Shown: in pieces, positions 56,478-64,000 of the stretch | Numbering within the stretch: the first letter of the stretch is position 1 | How the letters are laid out: every line of letters starts with the position of its first letter | From: Kitasatospora sp. NBC_01246 | GTDB taxonomy: Bacteria > Actinomycetota > Actinomycetes > Streptomycetales > Streptomycetaceae | DNA length: 64,000 bases | Direction: 5' to 3' | Assembly (NCBI RefSeq): GCF_036226505.1 | Contig: NZ_CP108484.1 | Coordinates: forward strand, 1,798,001-1,862,000 | Translations under genes and position numbers: made by a program | The notes under the pieces: generated by a model | Told to the model about the DNA's origin: nothing | Databases searched by the model: none | Seen by the model: only the letters and a program-made list of their open reading frames with translations

Positions 56478-58793
56478 ATGCGTCCCTCCCGGATATCCAA
56501 GGCCACCCTGCGCAGAGTGCCCGCACTCGGCGCGGCCTTCTTCCTCGCGCTCGGCCTGTTCGCCCCCCAGAGCCACGCCGCCCCGGTCGGCCCGGCCGCG
56601 CCCGCCAAGGCCGCCACCGGAGCCACCCCGGCGGCCGCGCCGAAGGCGATCCCGGTGCCCAAGTCCCCCGACGCGAGCACCGGCGACCGCCCGCTCGCCG
56701 CCGAGAGCACCGGAAGGGCGAGCACCGCCCACCCGGCCACCGAGGCCGCGCCGGCCGCCGACAGCAAGGGCGGCAAGAGCGCCAAGCAGTTCTCCGCGGC
56801 TCCGGCGGCCGTCGACTGCAACCTCTCCGGCGTGCTCGGCGCCTCGGGCGGCGCACTGGTCCAGCAGCTCACCGCGCTCCCCGACGTGACCTGCACCTAC
56901 CCGCTGTTCAACCTCACCGGTGCGGACGCGGGCAAGGTCTTCCGCGAGGCCCAGATGGTGACCGTCGCCGACGCGCTGCGCACCGCCTCGGCCGGCTACG
57001 CGGGCAACAACAGCGCCTCGATCGGCCAGCTGGTGATGTTCCTGCGCGCCGGCTACTACGTGCAGGAGAACAACGCCGCCTCCGTCGGCGGCTACGGCGC
57101 CCCGCTGCAGACCTCGATCCGCGGCGCGCTGGACGCCTTCTTCGCCGCCCCGCACAGCCAGGACGTCACCGAGGCCAACGGCGCCACCCTCAACGAGGCC
57201 GTCACGCTGATCGACAGCTCGCACGAGAACGGCCGGTACGCCGGCGTCGTCAAGCGGCTGCTCGCCGGCTACAACAGCACCTGGCCGGCCTCGATGGACC
57301 TCGCCGTGCAGCACGTCGAGTGGGTCATCGAGAGCGGCTTCGACCTGGAGCACGGCGACCGCGGCTTCGTCGCCGCCCTCCAGGCCGACCCGTCCATCGC
57401 CACCGCCTGGGCCGGCTTCGTCACCCGCAACGGCGCGATGCTCAACGGCGGCGACGTCGTCACCCGGATCGGCATGCAGCTCGGCAACCTGGTCGCCGTG
57501 GACGGCCTCCGGGCCCAGGGCCGCCCCCTGGTCAAGGACCTGATCAACCGCTACCCGCTGGTCGGCGCCACCGGCCCGCTCACCATGAACCTGGTCTGGT
57601 TCACCGAGAAGAAGGACGCCGGCAACTGCACCGTCTACGGCACCTGTGACCTGCCGAAGCGGCTCGTCCCGCTGGTGCTCACCGTCGACCACACCTGCAA
57701 CGCCAACCTGCGCATCCGCGCCCAGGACATGACGGCCCAGCAGCTGGCCGACACCTGCACCAGCCTGGTCAACGAGGACGCCGCCTTCCACAAGGTCATC
57801 AAGGACAACGGCCCGATCCCCGGCGACCTGAACACCAGCCTGGAGGTCGTCGCCTTCGACGACTACTACAACTACTCGCTGTACGCCTGGCTCATGTACA
57901 ACATCGCGGTCGACAACGGCGGCATGTACGAGGAGGGCAACCCGGCCGCGGCCGGCAACCAGGCCCGCTTCATCGCCCACGAGGCCGACTGGCTGCGCCC
58001 CGCCTTCCAGATCTGGAACCTCAACCACGAGTACACCCACTACCTCGACGGCCGCTACAACATGGCCGGTGACTTCGAGGCCGGGATGACCACCCCGACC
58101 ATCTGGTGGGTCGAGGGCATCGCCGAGTACATCTCGTACAGCTACCGCGGCGAGCGCTACGCCGCCGCCATCACCGAGGCGGGCAAGGGCACCTACAAGC
58201 TGAGCACCCTCTTCGACACCACCTACGACAACGCCGACTCGACCCGGATCTACAACTGGGGCTACCTGGCCGTCCGGTACATGCTCCAGTCGCACCCGCA
58301 GGACGTCGACGCGCTGCTCGCCAGGTACCGGGTCGGCGACTGGGCCGGCGCCCGCACCCTGCTCACCTCCACCATCGGCACCCGGTACGACGCCGACTTC
58401 GCGAGCTGGCTGACCGCCTGCGCGGCCGACAACTGCGGCACCCTGCCCGCCGACCAGGCCCCGCTCTGCGGCGCCGCCGACACCCGCCAGTTCGACAAGA
58501 ACTGCCGCCGGGACAACGTCGCCGCCGCCACCGGCAACTACAGCTACAGCTTCCTGTACCTGCCCGCCGGCGTGAAGCAGCTGACCGTCACCACCACCGG
58601 CGGCTCCGGCAACGCCGACCTGTACTACAACGGCGGCAGCTGGGCCACCACCGGCTCCTACCTGGCGAAGTCCGCCAACGCCGGGAACGGCGAGACGCTG
58701 ACGATCACCAACCCGCCCTCCGGCTGGGTCTACTTCAGCCTCTACGCCCAGCAGGGCTTCAACGGCGCCACCGTCACCACCCGGTACCAGTAG
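56478..58793 (+). CDS. secreted M9-family collagenase
   Basis: A protein of 771 residues. A signal peptide (about 1-36) ends at SHAAP and is followed by an Ala/Pro-rich stretch (about 37-110). The M9 activator domain covers about 115-380 and the catalytic domain about 385-660, with the zinc motif HEYTH (His517, Glu518, His521) and the third ligand Glu546 in VEGIAEY. A PPC (pre-peptidase C-terminal) domain (about 680-771) ends the protein and probably binds substrate. It should digest collagen or similar proteins outside the cell. The stop codon begins a short tandem repeat. Confidence 0.92.
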   Translation: MRPSRISKATLRRVPALGAAFFLALGLFAPQSHAAPVGPAAPAKAATGATPAAAPKAIPVPKSPDASTGDRPLAAESTGRASTAHPATEAAPAADSKGGKSAKQFSAAPAAVDCNLSGVLGASGGALVQQLTALPDVTCTYPLFNLTGADAGKVFREAQMVTVADALRTASAGYAGNNSASIGQLVMFLRAGYYVQENNAASVGGYGAPLQTSIRGALDAFFAAPHSQDVTEANGATLNEAVTLIDSSHENGRYAGVVKRLLAGYNSTWPASMDLAVQHVEWVIESGFDLEHGDRGFVAALQADPSIATAWAGFVTRNGAMLNGGDVVTRIGMQLGNLVAVDGLRAQGRPLVKDLINRYPLVGATGPLTMNLVWFTEKKDAGNCTVYGTCDLPKRLVPLVLTVDHTCNANLRIRAQDMTAQQLADTCTSLVNEDAAFHKVIKDNGPIPGDLNTSLEVVAFDDYYNYSLYAWLMYNIAVDNGGMYEEGNPAAAGNQARFIAHEADWLRPAFQIWNLNHEYTHYLDGRYNMAGDFEAGMTTPTIWWVEGIAEYISYSYRGERYAAAITEAGKGTYKLSTLFDTTYDNADSTRIYNWGYLAVRYMLQSHPQDVDALLARYRVGDWAGARTLLTSTIGTRYDADFASWLTACAADNCGTLPADQAPLCGAADTRQFDKNCRRDNVAAATGNYSYSFLYLPAGVKQLTVTTTGGSGNADLYYNGGSWATTGSYLAKSANAGNGETLTITNPPSGWVYFSLYAQQGFNGATVTTRYQ

Positions 58794-58857
58794 GCACCGA
58801 GCAGTACCGGTAGGCACCACGCAGTACCGGTAGCACCACGCAGTAGGCACCGCTCGC
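58783..58857 (+). repeat. about 20-bp tandem repeat spanning the collagenase stop codon
   Basis: Degenerate copies of AGTACCGGTAGGCACCACGC run from the last codons of the collagenase gene. Each copy contains a TAG in the context of the gene end (CAGTAGGCACC in the first and last). The array looks like a repeated duplication of the gene's 3' end. Confidence 0.82.
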
Positions 58858-58870
58858 ACCCGGCACGGCC

Positions 58871-58905
58871 GGCGAAGGGCCCCGCTCCCGGCGGGGCCCT
58901 TCGCC
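58871..58905 (+). terminator. 15-bp perfect hairpin after the collagenase gene
   Basis: GGCGAAGGGCCCCGC (58871-58885) pairs with GCGGGGCCCTTCGCC (58891-58905) across five bases. It lies between the convergent collagenase and DUF5990 genes and should terminate both. Confidence 0.87.
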
Positions 58906-58923
58906 ACGTCCCGGCACCGGCCG

Positions 58924-59430
58924 TCACTCTCCGGCCCCGGCCGGCCCGGCGGACCAGGCGACCAGCGGCGGCCGGACGGCGGCGCAGAGCGGGTGCCCCT
59001 TGACGTCGGTCAGCCCGAGCCGGGCCACCAGGGTGCCGCCGCGCACGGCCGCGTCGGCGGTGTCCGGATCGACCGCCGCCAGCATCAGCTTGGCCCGGCG
59101 GAACATCGTGAAGCCCTCCGGCCCGGCCGCGACCCCGTCCGTGCGGCCGCTCGCGATCCAGGAGAGGTAGACGAACCGCGCCCCCGGACCGCCCTGGACG
59201 TAGGGGCCGAGCAGGTCCACTCCCGCCGGGAGCGGCTTCACGGTGCACTCCAGGGTCCAGGCCGCCCGGGCCGCGTCGCCCGGCTGCGGGTCGAGCAACT
59301 CGCCCGGCCGGCCGCGCCGTTGCACGGCGACATGGATGTCCTGGTAGCCCGGGAACCCCGGCGCCGCGGGGCAGCTGCGCCCCGGGAGGTCGGTCGCCTC
59401 GATCCTGATCCGCACGCTCGTGTTCGCCAT
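58924..59430 (-). CDS. DUF5990-family protein
   Basis: A protein of 168 residues starting MANTSVRIRIEATDLPGRSC. The family pattern is clear in DIHVAVQRRGRPGELLDPQP, LLGPYVQGGPGARFVYLSW and EGFTMFRRAKLMLAAVDPD. These proteins are common in Streptomyces, and I know of no experimental function. The gene is convergent with the collagenase and divergent from the DUF1269-like gene. Confidence 0.8.
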   Translation of the reverse strand: MANTSVRIRIEATDLPGRSCPAAPGFPGYQDIHVAVQRRGRPGELLDPQPGDAARAAWTLECTVKPLPAGVDLLGPYVQGGPGARFVYLSWIASGRTDGVAAGPEGFTMFRRAKLMLAAVDPDTADAAVRGGTLVARLGLTDVKGHPLCAAVRPPLVAWSAGPAGAGE

Positions 59431-59574
59431 GGGCACCATCCTCGCGCGCCGGACCGGCCCGGCGTCCGCACCGGGGCGGGGGCCGCGGGGACTCCCGCAT
59501 TCCTGTGGCAGGCCCGCCCGCCCGCCGTCAGGATGGGAGGCCAGGGAACACAGCCCCGACCCGATCGGACCGCG

Positions 59575-60123
59575 ATGACCGACCAGCACAACGTCGTCCT
59601 GCTCACCTTCCCGGACCCGTCCGCCTGCCGGCCCGCGTTCGAGGAGGCCGAGCACCTGCCCGGGCTCCGGCAGGCCGCCGTCCTGGAGCGCTCCGCCGAC
59701 GGCCTGCTGGAGACCAAGGACGGCTACGCGCGCGGGGCCGGGGTGGCCACGGTGGGGTCGGGCGTGGTCGGCGGCCTGATCGGGCTGCTCGGCGGGCCGA
59801 TCGGCTCGCTGCTCGGGTTCGCGGCCGGCGCGGCGCTCGGCAACGCCGCCGAGGAGGGCCGCGCCGCCACCGGCGGGGCCGGGCTGATCGTGCTCTCGCC
59901 GCGGGTGCCCGACGGAGCGGCGGTGCTGGTGCTGGACATCCGCGAGGCGTCCCCGGCCGCCGCCGACGAGTTCGCCGCCCGGCACGGGGCGACGGTCGAG
60001 CGGATCGACGCGGAGGACTTCGCCGGGCAGGTCCGCGCCGCCGAGGAGCGCGCCGAGACCCCGGCGGACGACGGGCCGGGCGCGGCGGACGGGCCGCAGC
60101 GGACGGACGGCGCCGGGGCCTGA
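59575..60123 (+). CDS. DUF1269-like membrane-associated protein
   Basis: A protein of 182 residues. It begins with an alpha/beta segment (NVVLLTFPDPSACRPAFEEA) and has a central glycine-zipper hydrophobic segment (about 60-95, GVVGGLIGLLGGPIGSLLGF), which probably inserts into or crosses the membrane. A second alpha/beta part follows, then an acidic tail. This matches DUF1269-type putative membrane proteins linked with stress responses in other bacteria. No catalytic residues are apparent. Confidence 0.7.
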   Translation: MTDQHNVVLLTFPDPSACRPAFEEAEHLPGLRQAAVLERSADGLLETKDGYARGAGVATVGSGVVGGLIGLLGGPIGSLLGFAAGAALGNAAEEGRAATGGAGLIVLSPRVPDGAAVLVLDIREASPAAADEFAARHGATVERIDAEDFAGQVRAAEERAETPADDGPGAADGPQRTDGAGA

Positions 60124-60135
60124 CGGCGGCCCGCG

Positions 60136-60519
60136 CTACGGCGCGGGGCGGACGATCCGCCGGACCAGCTCCGCCGTCCACTCCACGTACTCGATCTCGG
60201 CGCCGTCGGCGTGCCGGGCGTAGAGGAAGCGGCCGGTCGGCGCGGGCGTCTCGGGGGTGGTGATCACCGCCCCGGCGGCCAGCAGGGTGGCCCTGAGCTC
60301 GTCCAGGTCGCTGACCACGACGGTCGCGGTGGCGTGCGCGTACCGGGCGCGCTCCCCGGCCGTACCGGCGATCACCAGGAAGTCCCCGACGGCCGCCAAC
60401 TCGACGGCCTCGAAGCCCAGTCGCAGGTCGGGCTCGGCGCCGGTGAGCGTCCGCAGCAGCGGCAGGGCCTCGTCGAGGCTGTCCACCCAGAGGCGGGCGT
60501 AGGTCTTCAGGATGGCCAT
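60136..60519 (-). CDS. VOC-family (glyoxalase-like) protein
   Basis: A protein of 127 residues starting MAILKTYARLWVDSLDEALP after a GGAG site; an in-frame ATG 11 codons upstream is less likely. The paired beta-alpha-beta-beta-beta modules are visible: FEAVELAAVGDFLVIAG, VVVSDLDELRATLLAAGA and GRFLYARHADGAEIEYVEW. VOC proteins include glyoxalases, dioxygenases and resistance proteins. The terminal Glu in EYVEW may bind metal. The substrate is unknown. Confidence 0.82.
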   Translation of the reverse strand: MAILKTYARLWVDSLDEALPLLRTLTGAEPDLRLGFEAVELAAVGDFLVIAGTAGERARYAHATATVVVSDLDELRATLLAAGAVITTPETPAPTGRFLYARHADGAEIEYVEWTAELVRRIVRPAP

Positions 60520-60686
60520 GGGTGCTCCGAATCGTCCGGACCGCGGCGGCACTCGCCGCCGATCGCCCGCTCACCCTAGGCACGGGAGGCGCGGGCGGAG
60601 AAGAACGCACTTTCCGGTGACCGGGGCACCTTCCGGTGACCGACCCCCCGTCACGGACCGGGCGGGCGCGGGGCCACGGCCGCCGG

Positions 60687-60776
60687 GTGCGGCGGCTCAG
60701 TCGTGCTGCCCTCAGTCGTGCGGCGGCTCAGTCGTGCGGCGGCTCGGTCATGCGGTGGCTCAGTCGTGCGGCGGCA
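60687..60776 (-). repeat. 16-bp tandem repeat covering the ArsR stop codon
   Basis: Five units of GTGCGGCGGCTCAGTC (one of 15 bp, one starting ATG) plus a partial sixth. On the minus strand each unit encodes the gene's last residues and stop, PPHD-stop, so the 3' end of the regulator gene has been copied downstream several times. Confidence 0.88.
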
Positions 60777-61152
60777 GCCCGCTGATCTGGTGGTCGGCGA
60801 CGTTGAGCGCCTCGTTGACCAGCCGGCGCAGATGCCCGTGCCGCAGGGCGTAGACCACCCGCCGCCCGTCCTTGCGGGTGGTGACCAGGCCCGCCAGCCG
60901 GAGCTTGCCCAGGTGCTGGCTGACCGACGGCCGCGCCGCACCGCACGCCTCGGTCAGCGTGGTCACATCGGCCTCGCCCTCGCCCAGGCGCTGCAGCAGC
61001 GCGAGCCGGGTGCGGTCGGCGAGCAGAGCGAGGACGGCGGCGGCGGTCTCCAGCCGCTCGTCGCCGGGCGGGCGCTTCGCGTCGTCCGGCGACGGCCCGC
61101 CGACCGGCTGTTGCGACCGATGTGCACCTGACAGCCGCACGCTCCCGCTCAT
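60760..61152 (-). CDS. ArsR/SmtB-family metal-sensing regulator
   Basis: A protein of 130 residues with a winged helix: ADRTRLALLQRLGEGEADVT, LTEACGAARPSVSQHLGKL, AGLVTTRKDGRRVVYALRHG and the C-terminal HLRRLVNEALNVADHQ. The terminal His residues (ADHQ, PPHD) and the helix-5 region are typical metal-binding places in this family. Similar proteins often sit by cation efflux genes, but none is adjacent here. The start is the ATG at 61152; a GTG two codons earlier is possible. Confidence 0.88.
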   Translation of the reverse strand: MSGSVRLSGAHRSQQPVGGPSPDDAKRPPGDERLETAAAVLALLADRTRLALLQRLGEGEADVTTLTEACGAARPSVSQHLGKLRLAGLVTTRKDGRRVVYALRHGHLRRLVNEALNVADHQISGLPPHD

Positions 61153-61248
61153 GGCCACATCGTAGAGCGCTCACCCGTTCGCGCGCGGCGCGGGACGACG
61201 GCACGGGCGGCTGTGCGGACGGCGGCGCCCTCGGGGCCGCCGGCGGGC

Positions 61249-62595
61249 TCACCGCTCCCGCAGGTCCACCACCCGGCGGATCTTCCCCACCGAACGCTCC
61301 AGGGTGTACGGCTCCACCACGTCGACCTCCACGGTGACGCCGACGCCGTCCTTCACGCCCCGGGCGATCGCCGCGGCGGCGGCCTCGCGCTGCTCGGGCG
61401 CGGCGTCCGGGCGGGCCTCGACCCGGACCGCCATCCGGTCCAGCCGGCCCTGCCGGGTGAGCCGGAGCTGGAAGTGCGGCGCCACGGCGGGGGTGCGCAG
61501 CAGGATCTCCTCGATCTGGGTCGGGAAGACGTTCACCCCGCGCAGGATGATCATGTCGTCGCAGCGGCCGGTGACCTTCGCCATCCGCCGGAAGGCGGGC
61601 CGGGCCGTCCCCGGCAGCAGCCGGGTGAGGTCGCCGGTGCGGTACCGGACGACCGGCAGCGCCTCCTTGGTCAGCGAGGTGAACACGATCTCGCCGCTCT
61701 CGCCGTCGGGCAGCACCCGGTCGGTGAGCGGGTCGACCACCTCCGGGTAGAAGTGGTCCTCCCAGATGTGCAGCCCGTCCTTGGTCTCCACGCACTCCTG
61801 GGCGATGCCCGGGCCCATCACCTCGGAGAGGCCGTAGATGTCGACGGCGTGGATGTCCATCCGCTCCTCGATCTCGTGGCGCATCGCCTCCGTCCACGGC
61901 TCGGCGCCGAAGATGCCGACCCGCAGCCAGGTGCTCCGCGGATCGACGCCCTGCTTCTCGAACTCGTCGAGCAGGGTGAGCAGGTAGGAGGGGGTGACCA
62001 TGATGATCTCGGGCCGGAAGTCCTGGATGATCTGCACCTGCCGGGCCGTCATCCCGCCCGAGGCGGGGATCACCGTGCAGCCCGCCCGCTCGGCGCCGTA
62101 GTGGGCGCCGAGACCGCCGGTGAACAGCCCGTACCCGTAGGCGACGTGCACCTTGTGGCCGCGCCGGCCGCCGGCCGCCCGGATGGAGCGGGCCACCACG
62201 TCGGCCCAGACCGAGAGGTCGTGCTCGGTGTACCCGACCACGGTGGGCCGGCCGGTGGTGCCGCTGGACGCGTGGATCCGGCGGACCTCCTCCACCGGGA
62301 CGGCGAACATCCCGAAGGGGTAGCTCTCCCGCAGGTCGGCCTTGGTGGTGAAGGGGAACCGGGCGAGGTCACCGAGCGTGCGGCAGTCCTCGGGGGCCAC
62401 CCCGGCCGCGTCGAACTTGCGCCGGTACAGCTCGACGTGGTCGTACGCGTGGCGCAGGGTGGCCCGCAGGTGCCGCAGCTGGTGCTCGGCCAGCTCCCCG
62501 GCGGTCATCCGCTCCCCGGCGTCGAGCAGCTCGGCCGGGAGCGGCTCCCCCCGGCGCCCGCCCGGCGGGTTCGGGTCGGTCGTTCCTGCGCTCAT
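61249..62595 (-). CDS. paaK: phenylacetate-CoA ligase
   Basis: A protein of 448 residues, normal for PaaK. Motifs are HASSGTTGRPTVVGYTEHDL (P-loop, about 108-127), YGLSEVMGPGIAQECVE (A5-like), SLTKEALPVVRYRTGDLTRL and RCDDMIILRGVNVFPTQIEE. It activates phenylacetate to its CoA ester, the entry to the paa pathway. A GGAGGAGA site precedes the ATG. No other paa gene is in the window, and the ligase may act on a related aryl acid. A TetR-type operator lies just upstream. Confidence 0.93.
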   Translation of the reverse strand: MSAGTTDPNPPGGRRGEPLPAELLDAGERMTAGELAEHQLRHLRATLRHAYDHVELYRRKFDAAGVAPEDCRTLGDLARFPFTTKADLRESYPFGMFAVPVEEVRRIHASSGTTGRPTVVGYTEHDLSVWADVVARSIRAAGGRRGHKVHVAYGYGLFTGGLGAHYGAERAGCTVIPASGGMTARQVQIIQDFRPEIIMVTPSYLLTLLDEFEKQGVDPRSTWLRVGIFGAEPWTEAMRHEIEERMDIHAVDIYGLSEVMGPGIAQECVETKDGLHIWEDHFYPEVVDPLTDRVLPDGESGEIVFTSLTKEALPVVRYRTGDLTRLLPGTARPAFRRMAKVTGRCDDMIILRGVNVFPTQIEEILLRTPAVAPHFQLRLTRQGRLDRMAVRVEARPDAAPEQREAAAAAIARGVKDGVGVTVEVDVVEPYTLERSVGKIRRVVDLRER

Positions 62596-62632
62596 CGCGT
62601 CTCCTCCGCCGTCTCCGCCCAGCTCAGCCGCC

Positions 62633-62648
62633 GACCGATCATTCGGTC
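62633..62648 (-). promoter_or_regulatory. PaaR-like TetR operator upstream of paaK
   Basis: GACCGA-TCAT-TCGGTC is a perfect dyad 38-53 bp upstream of the paaK start. ACCG-N6-CGGT matches the outer half-sites of the known Corynebacterium PaaR motif. This suggests control by a phenylacetyl-CoA-responsive TetR repressor encoded elsewhere. Confidence 0.65.
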
Positions 62649-62723
62649 AGTGTTCGACGGGCCAAGTAATCCAGCACCCGAACCGGCTGTCAAGGGACGC
62701 GGCCCCGGGCGGCCGGCGATCGC

Positions 62724-63680
62724 TCACCAGGTGCGGGCGGCCGCCAGCAGGTGGTCCCGGACCCGGGCCACCCGGCCGTCCGGGTCGGCGCCGGGGCGTT
62801 CCACGAGGTAACCGGTGTTGATCGGCGGGTCCTCCGGGTCGTCCAGCAGCACCAGCCGGCCGTCGGCCAGCCGGTCCGCGCAGAGGTAGCGCGGGACGAC
62901 CGCGAAGCCCGCGCCGGCGGCCACCGCGGCGACCACCCCGCGCAGGTCGGGCACGGTCAGGGCGGCCCGGCAGGCGAGCCGGCGGCCGAACACGTGGCGC
63001 CAGTAGCGGCGGACGATCGGCAGGTCCTCGGCGTAGGCGACCAGCGGTACCCCGTGCAGGGCGGCCGGGCCCTCGGCCGCGAGCCGCCCGCCCAGGCGCT
63101 CGGCCCAGACCGGCGCGGCGACCAGGACGAACTCCTCGTCGCCCATCGGCACGGCCGACAGGGCGCGCCCGCGCGGTCTGCTCGTCGCGATGACCAGGTC
63201 GTGGCGGCCCGCGCGCAGCTCCTCCAGCAGCGGCTCGGTCAGGCCCGCGGTCACCCGCAGCCGCACGCCCTCGGCGACCAGCGGGGCGAGCGCGGGCAGG
63301 ACGAGTGTGCCGAGCAGTTCGGCGGGCCCGGCCAGGTGGACCGGCTCGCCCTCGGCCTCGGGGCGCGCGCCGGGGCCGGTGGCGGCGGCGAGCGCGTCCA
63401 GCGGACCGGCGATCCGGGCGGCGAGTTCGTCGGCGGCCGGCGTCGGGGCCACCCCGCGCGGCAGCCGCTCGAACAGCTCGCGCCCGCCCTGGCGCTCCAG
63501 CGCCCGGATCTGGGTGGTCACCGTGGGCTGGGAGAGGCCCAGCACCTGGGCGGCGGCCGTGAACGACCCGGCCCGGTGGACGGCCAGGAAGGTGCGCAGC
63601 AGGTTGAGGTCGGCGGGCCCGGCCGGCAGCGGTGACGGCACCGGTGGCACGGCGGACTCCTCGGCGTCGGGGCGGTTCAC
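62724..63680 (-). CDS. LysR-family transcriptional regulator
   Basis: A protein of 318 residues starting at a GTG. The N-terminal helix-turn-helix (about 25-85) has NLLRTFLAVHRAGSFTAAAQ, LGLSQPTVTTQIRALER and LFERLPRGVAPTPAADELA. A periplasmic-binding-like effector domain follows, with PAPVWAERLGG-type and VAAGAGFAVVPRYLCADRLA segments. It is divergent from a DJ-1/PfpI gene, which it probably regulates, and the intergenic region holds repeated CCATTGG blocks. Confidence 0.9.
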   Translation of the reverse strand: MNRPDAEESAVPPVPSPLPAGPADLNLLRTFLAVHRAGSFTAAAQVLGLSQPTVTTQIRALERQGGRELFERLPRGVAPTPAADELAARIAGPLDALAAATGPGARPEAEGEPVHLAGPAELLGTLVLPALAPLVAEGVRLRVTAGLTEPLLEELRAGRHDLVIATSRPRGRALSAVPMGDEEFVLVAAPVWAERLGGRLAAEGPAALHGVPLVAYAEDLPIVRRYWRHVFGRRLACRAALTVPDLRGVVAAVAAGAGFAVVPRYLCADRLADGRLVLLDDPEDPPINTGYLVERPGADPDGRVARVRDHLLAAARTW

Positions 63681-63703
63681 CCGGCAAGCCTATTCCCCGG
63701 CAC

Positions 63704-63743
63704 CCATTGGAATGCCTATGGCAGCCATCGGATCAGCCATTGG
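63704..63743. promoter_or_regulatory. LysR-type site candidates between the divergent genes
   Basis: CCAT-N10-ATGG (63704-63721) is an interrupted dyad of the LysR type, and CCATTGG occurs twice (63704-63710 and 63737-63743), 33 bp apart, about three helical turns. It lies between the LysR start and the DJ-1/PfpI start. The assignment rests on position and symmetry alone. Confidence 0.5.
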
Positions 63744-63877
63744 TGACACCCGGGAGACCCGGCCTATCGTCGGGTCCATCGCCGAACTGACGGTCCGGAC
63801 CGGAAACGTCAGTGCATCCAGGGCGTCAGACCGTACACCGGGCCCGACGGCCCCTCCCGCAGAGAAGAGCCCCCAGC

Positions 63878-64000
63878 ATGTCGAAGATCCTCTTCGTCCT
63901 CACCGGCGCCACCTACTGGACGCTGGCCGACGGCACCCAGCACCCCACCGGCTTCTGGGCCGACGAGGCCGTCGCCCCGTACGAGGCGTTCCGGGCCGCG
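63878..64000 (+). CDS. DJ-1/PfpI-family glutamine amidotransferase-like protein, 5' fragment
   Basis: The first 41 codons are in the window; the gene runs off the right edge. ILFVLTGATYWTLADGTQHP and TGFWADEAVAPYEAF match the Hsp31/type 1 GATase-like branch of the DJ-1/PfpI family, which includes glyoxalase III-like and deglycase-like enzymes. The nucleophile Cys is beyond the edge, so activity cannot be judged. It is divergent from the LysR gene. Confidence 0.83.
   Translation, partial: MSKILFVLTGATYWTLADGTQHPTGFWADEAVAPYEAFRAA

Overview
The window is very GC-rich, with strong G/C bias at third codon positions, GTG and TTG starts, few T-tracts after terminators, and gene content typical of Streptomycetaceae (Streptomyces or Kitasatospora; the sequence alone does not separate them). 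It reads as core chromosome with several accessory insertions. No tRNA, rRNA, CRISPR array, prophage or insertion sequence was found.

Region 1 (1-4 kb, minus strand): the 5' end of hisG, then hisE, ribH, ribBA, ribM and ribE. The riboflavin genes read ribE-ribM-ribBA-ribH, two of the junctions are ATGA overlaps, and a clear FMN riboswitch precedes ribE. Region 2 (4-11 kb): small stress or redox proteins (a SCO4226-like nickel-binding protein, an ABM protein, a PPOX flavoprotein, a HIT protein), a DasR-like GntR regulator divergent from a secreted GH19 chitinase with a dre-like site between them, a serine hydrolase, and a thiolase with a visible promoter and operator. Region 3 (11-20.7 kb): a 1238-residue PAS-GAF-SpoIIE-HATPase signalling protein, a SnoaL-like protein, an SDR-queA pair, an RluA-type pseudouridine synthase, a membrane SpoIIE phosphatase and a DUF5995 protein. 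Region 4 (20.7-31.5 kb): guaB1, an SDR carrying a zinc-ribbon-like segment, a Nudix hydrolase, a padR-ABC-FtsX operon with a symmetric operator, an Rv1733c-like protein, a DUF1275 protein, and a BlaI/M56 pair in which the M56 gene appears frameshifted.

Region 5 (31.6-45.1 kb) is the most distinctive part. A five-gene minus-strand operon (sugar-binding lipoprotein, two permeases, GH13 alpha-glucosidase, giant secreted GH87-like beta-helix enzyme) is followed by a MalR-like LacI regulator and a second, plus-strand GH87-like enzyme. I read it as a locus for extracellular cleavage, uptake and intracellular hydrolysis of an alpha-1,3-linked glucan such as fungal alpha-glucan or nigeran. Three of its promoters share a TTCTTGC-type element, and the regulator's own promoter carries CGCAAG half-sites every 10 bp. 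No ABC ATPase is present, as expected where the shared ATPase MsiK serves sugar transporters.

Region 6 (45.2-64 kb): an NlpC/P60 hydrolase, mutA-mutB-meaB, then a 2.63-kb cassette (HATPase, ABM protein, XRE regulator, gene fragment) bracketed by 69-bp direct repeats that include the intergenic terminator and the end of sodF. After it come sodF with a Nur-box-like site, tsaD, an M9 collagenase, DUF5990 and DUF1269-like proteins, a VOC protein, an ArsR regulator, paaK with a PaaR-like operator, a LysR regulator, and the start of a DJ-1/PfpI gene cut by the window edge. Five short tandem-repeat arrays in the window each cover the stop codon of a gene.
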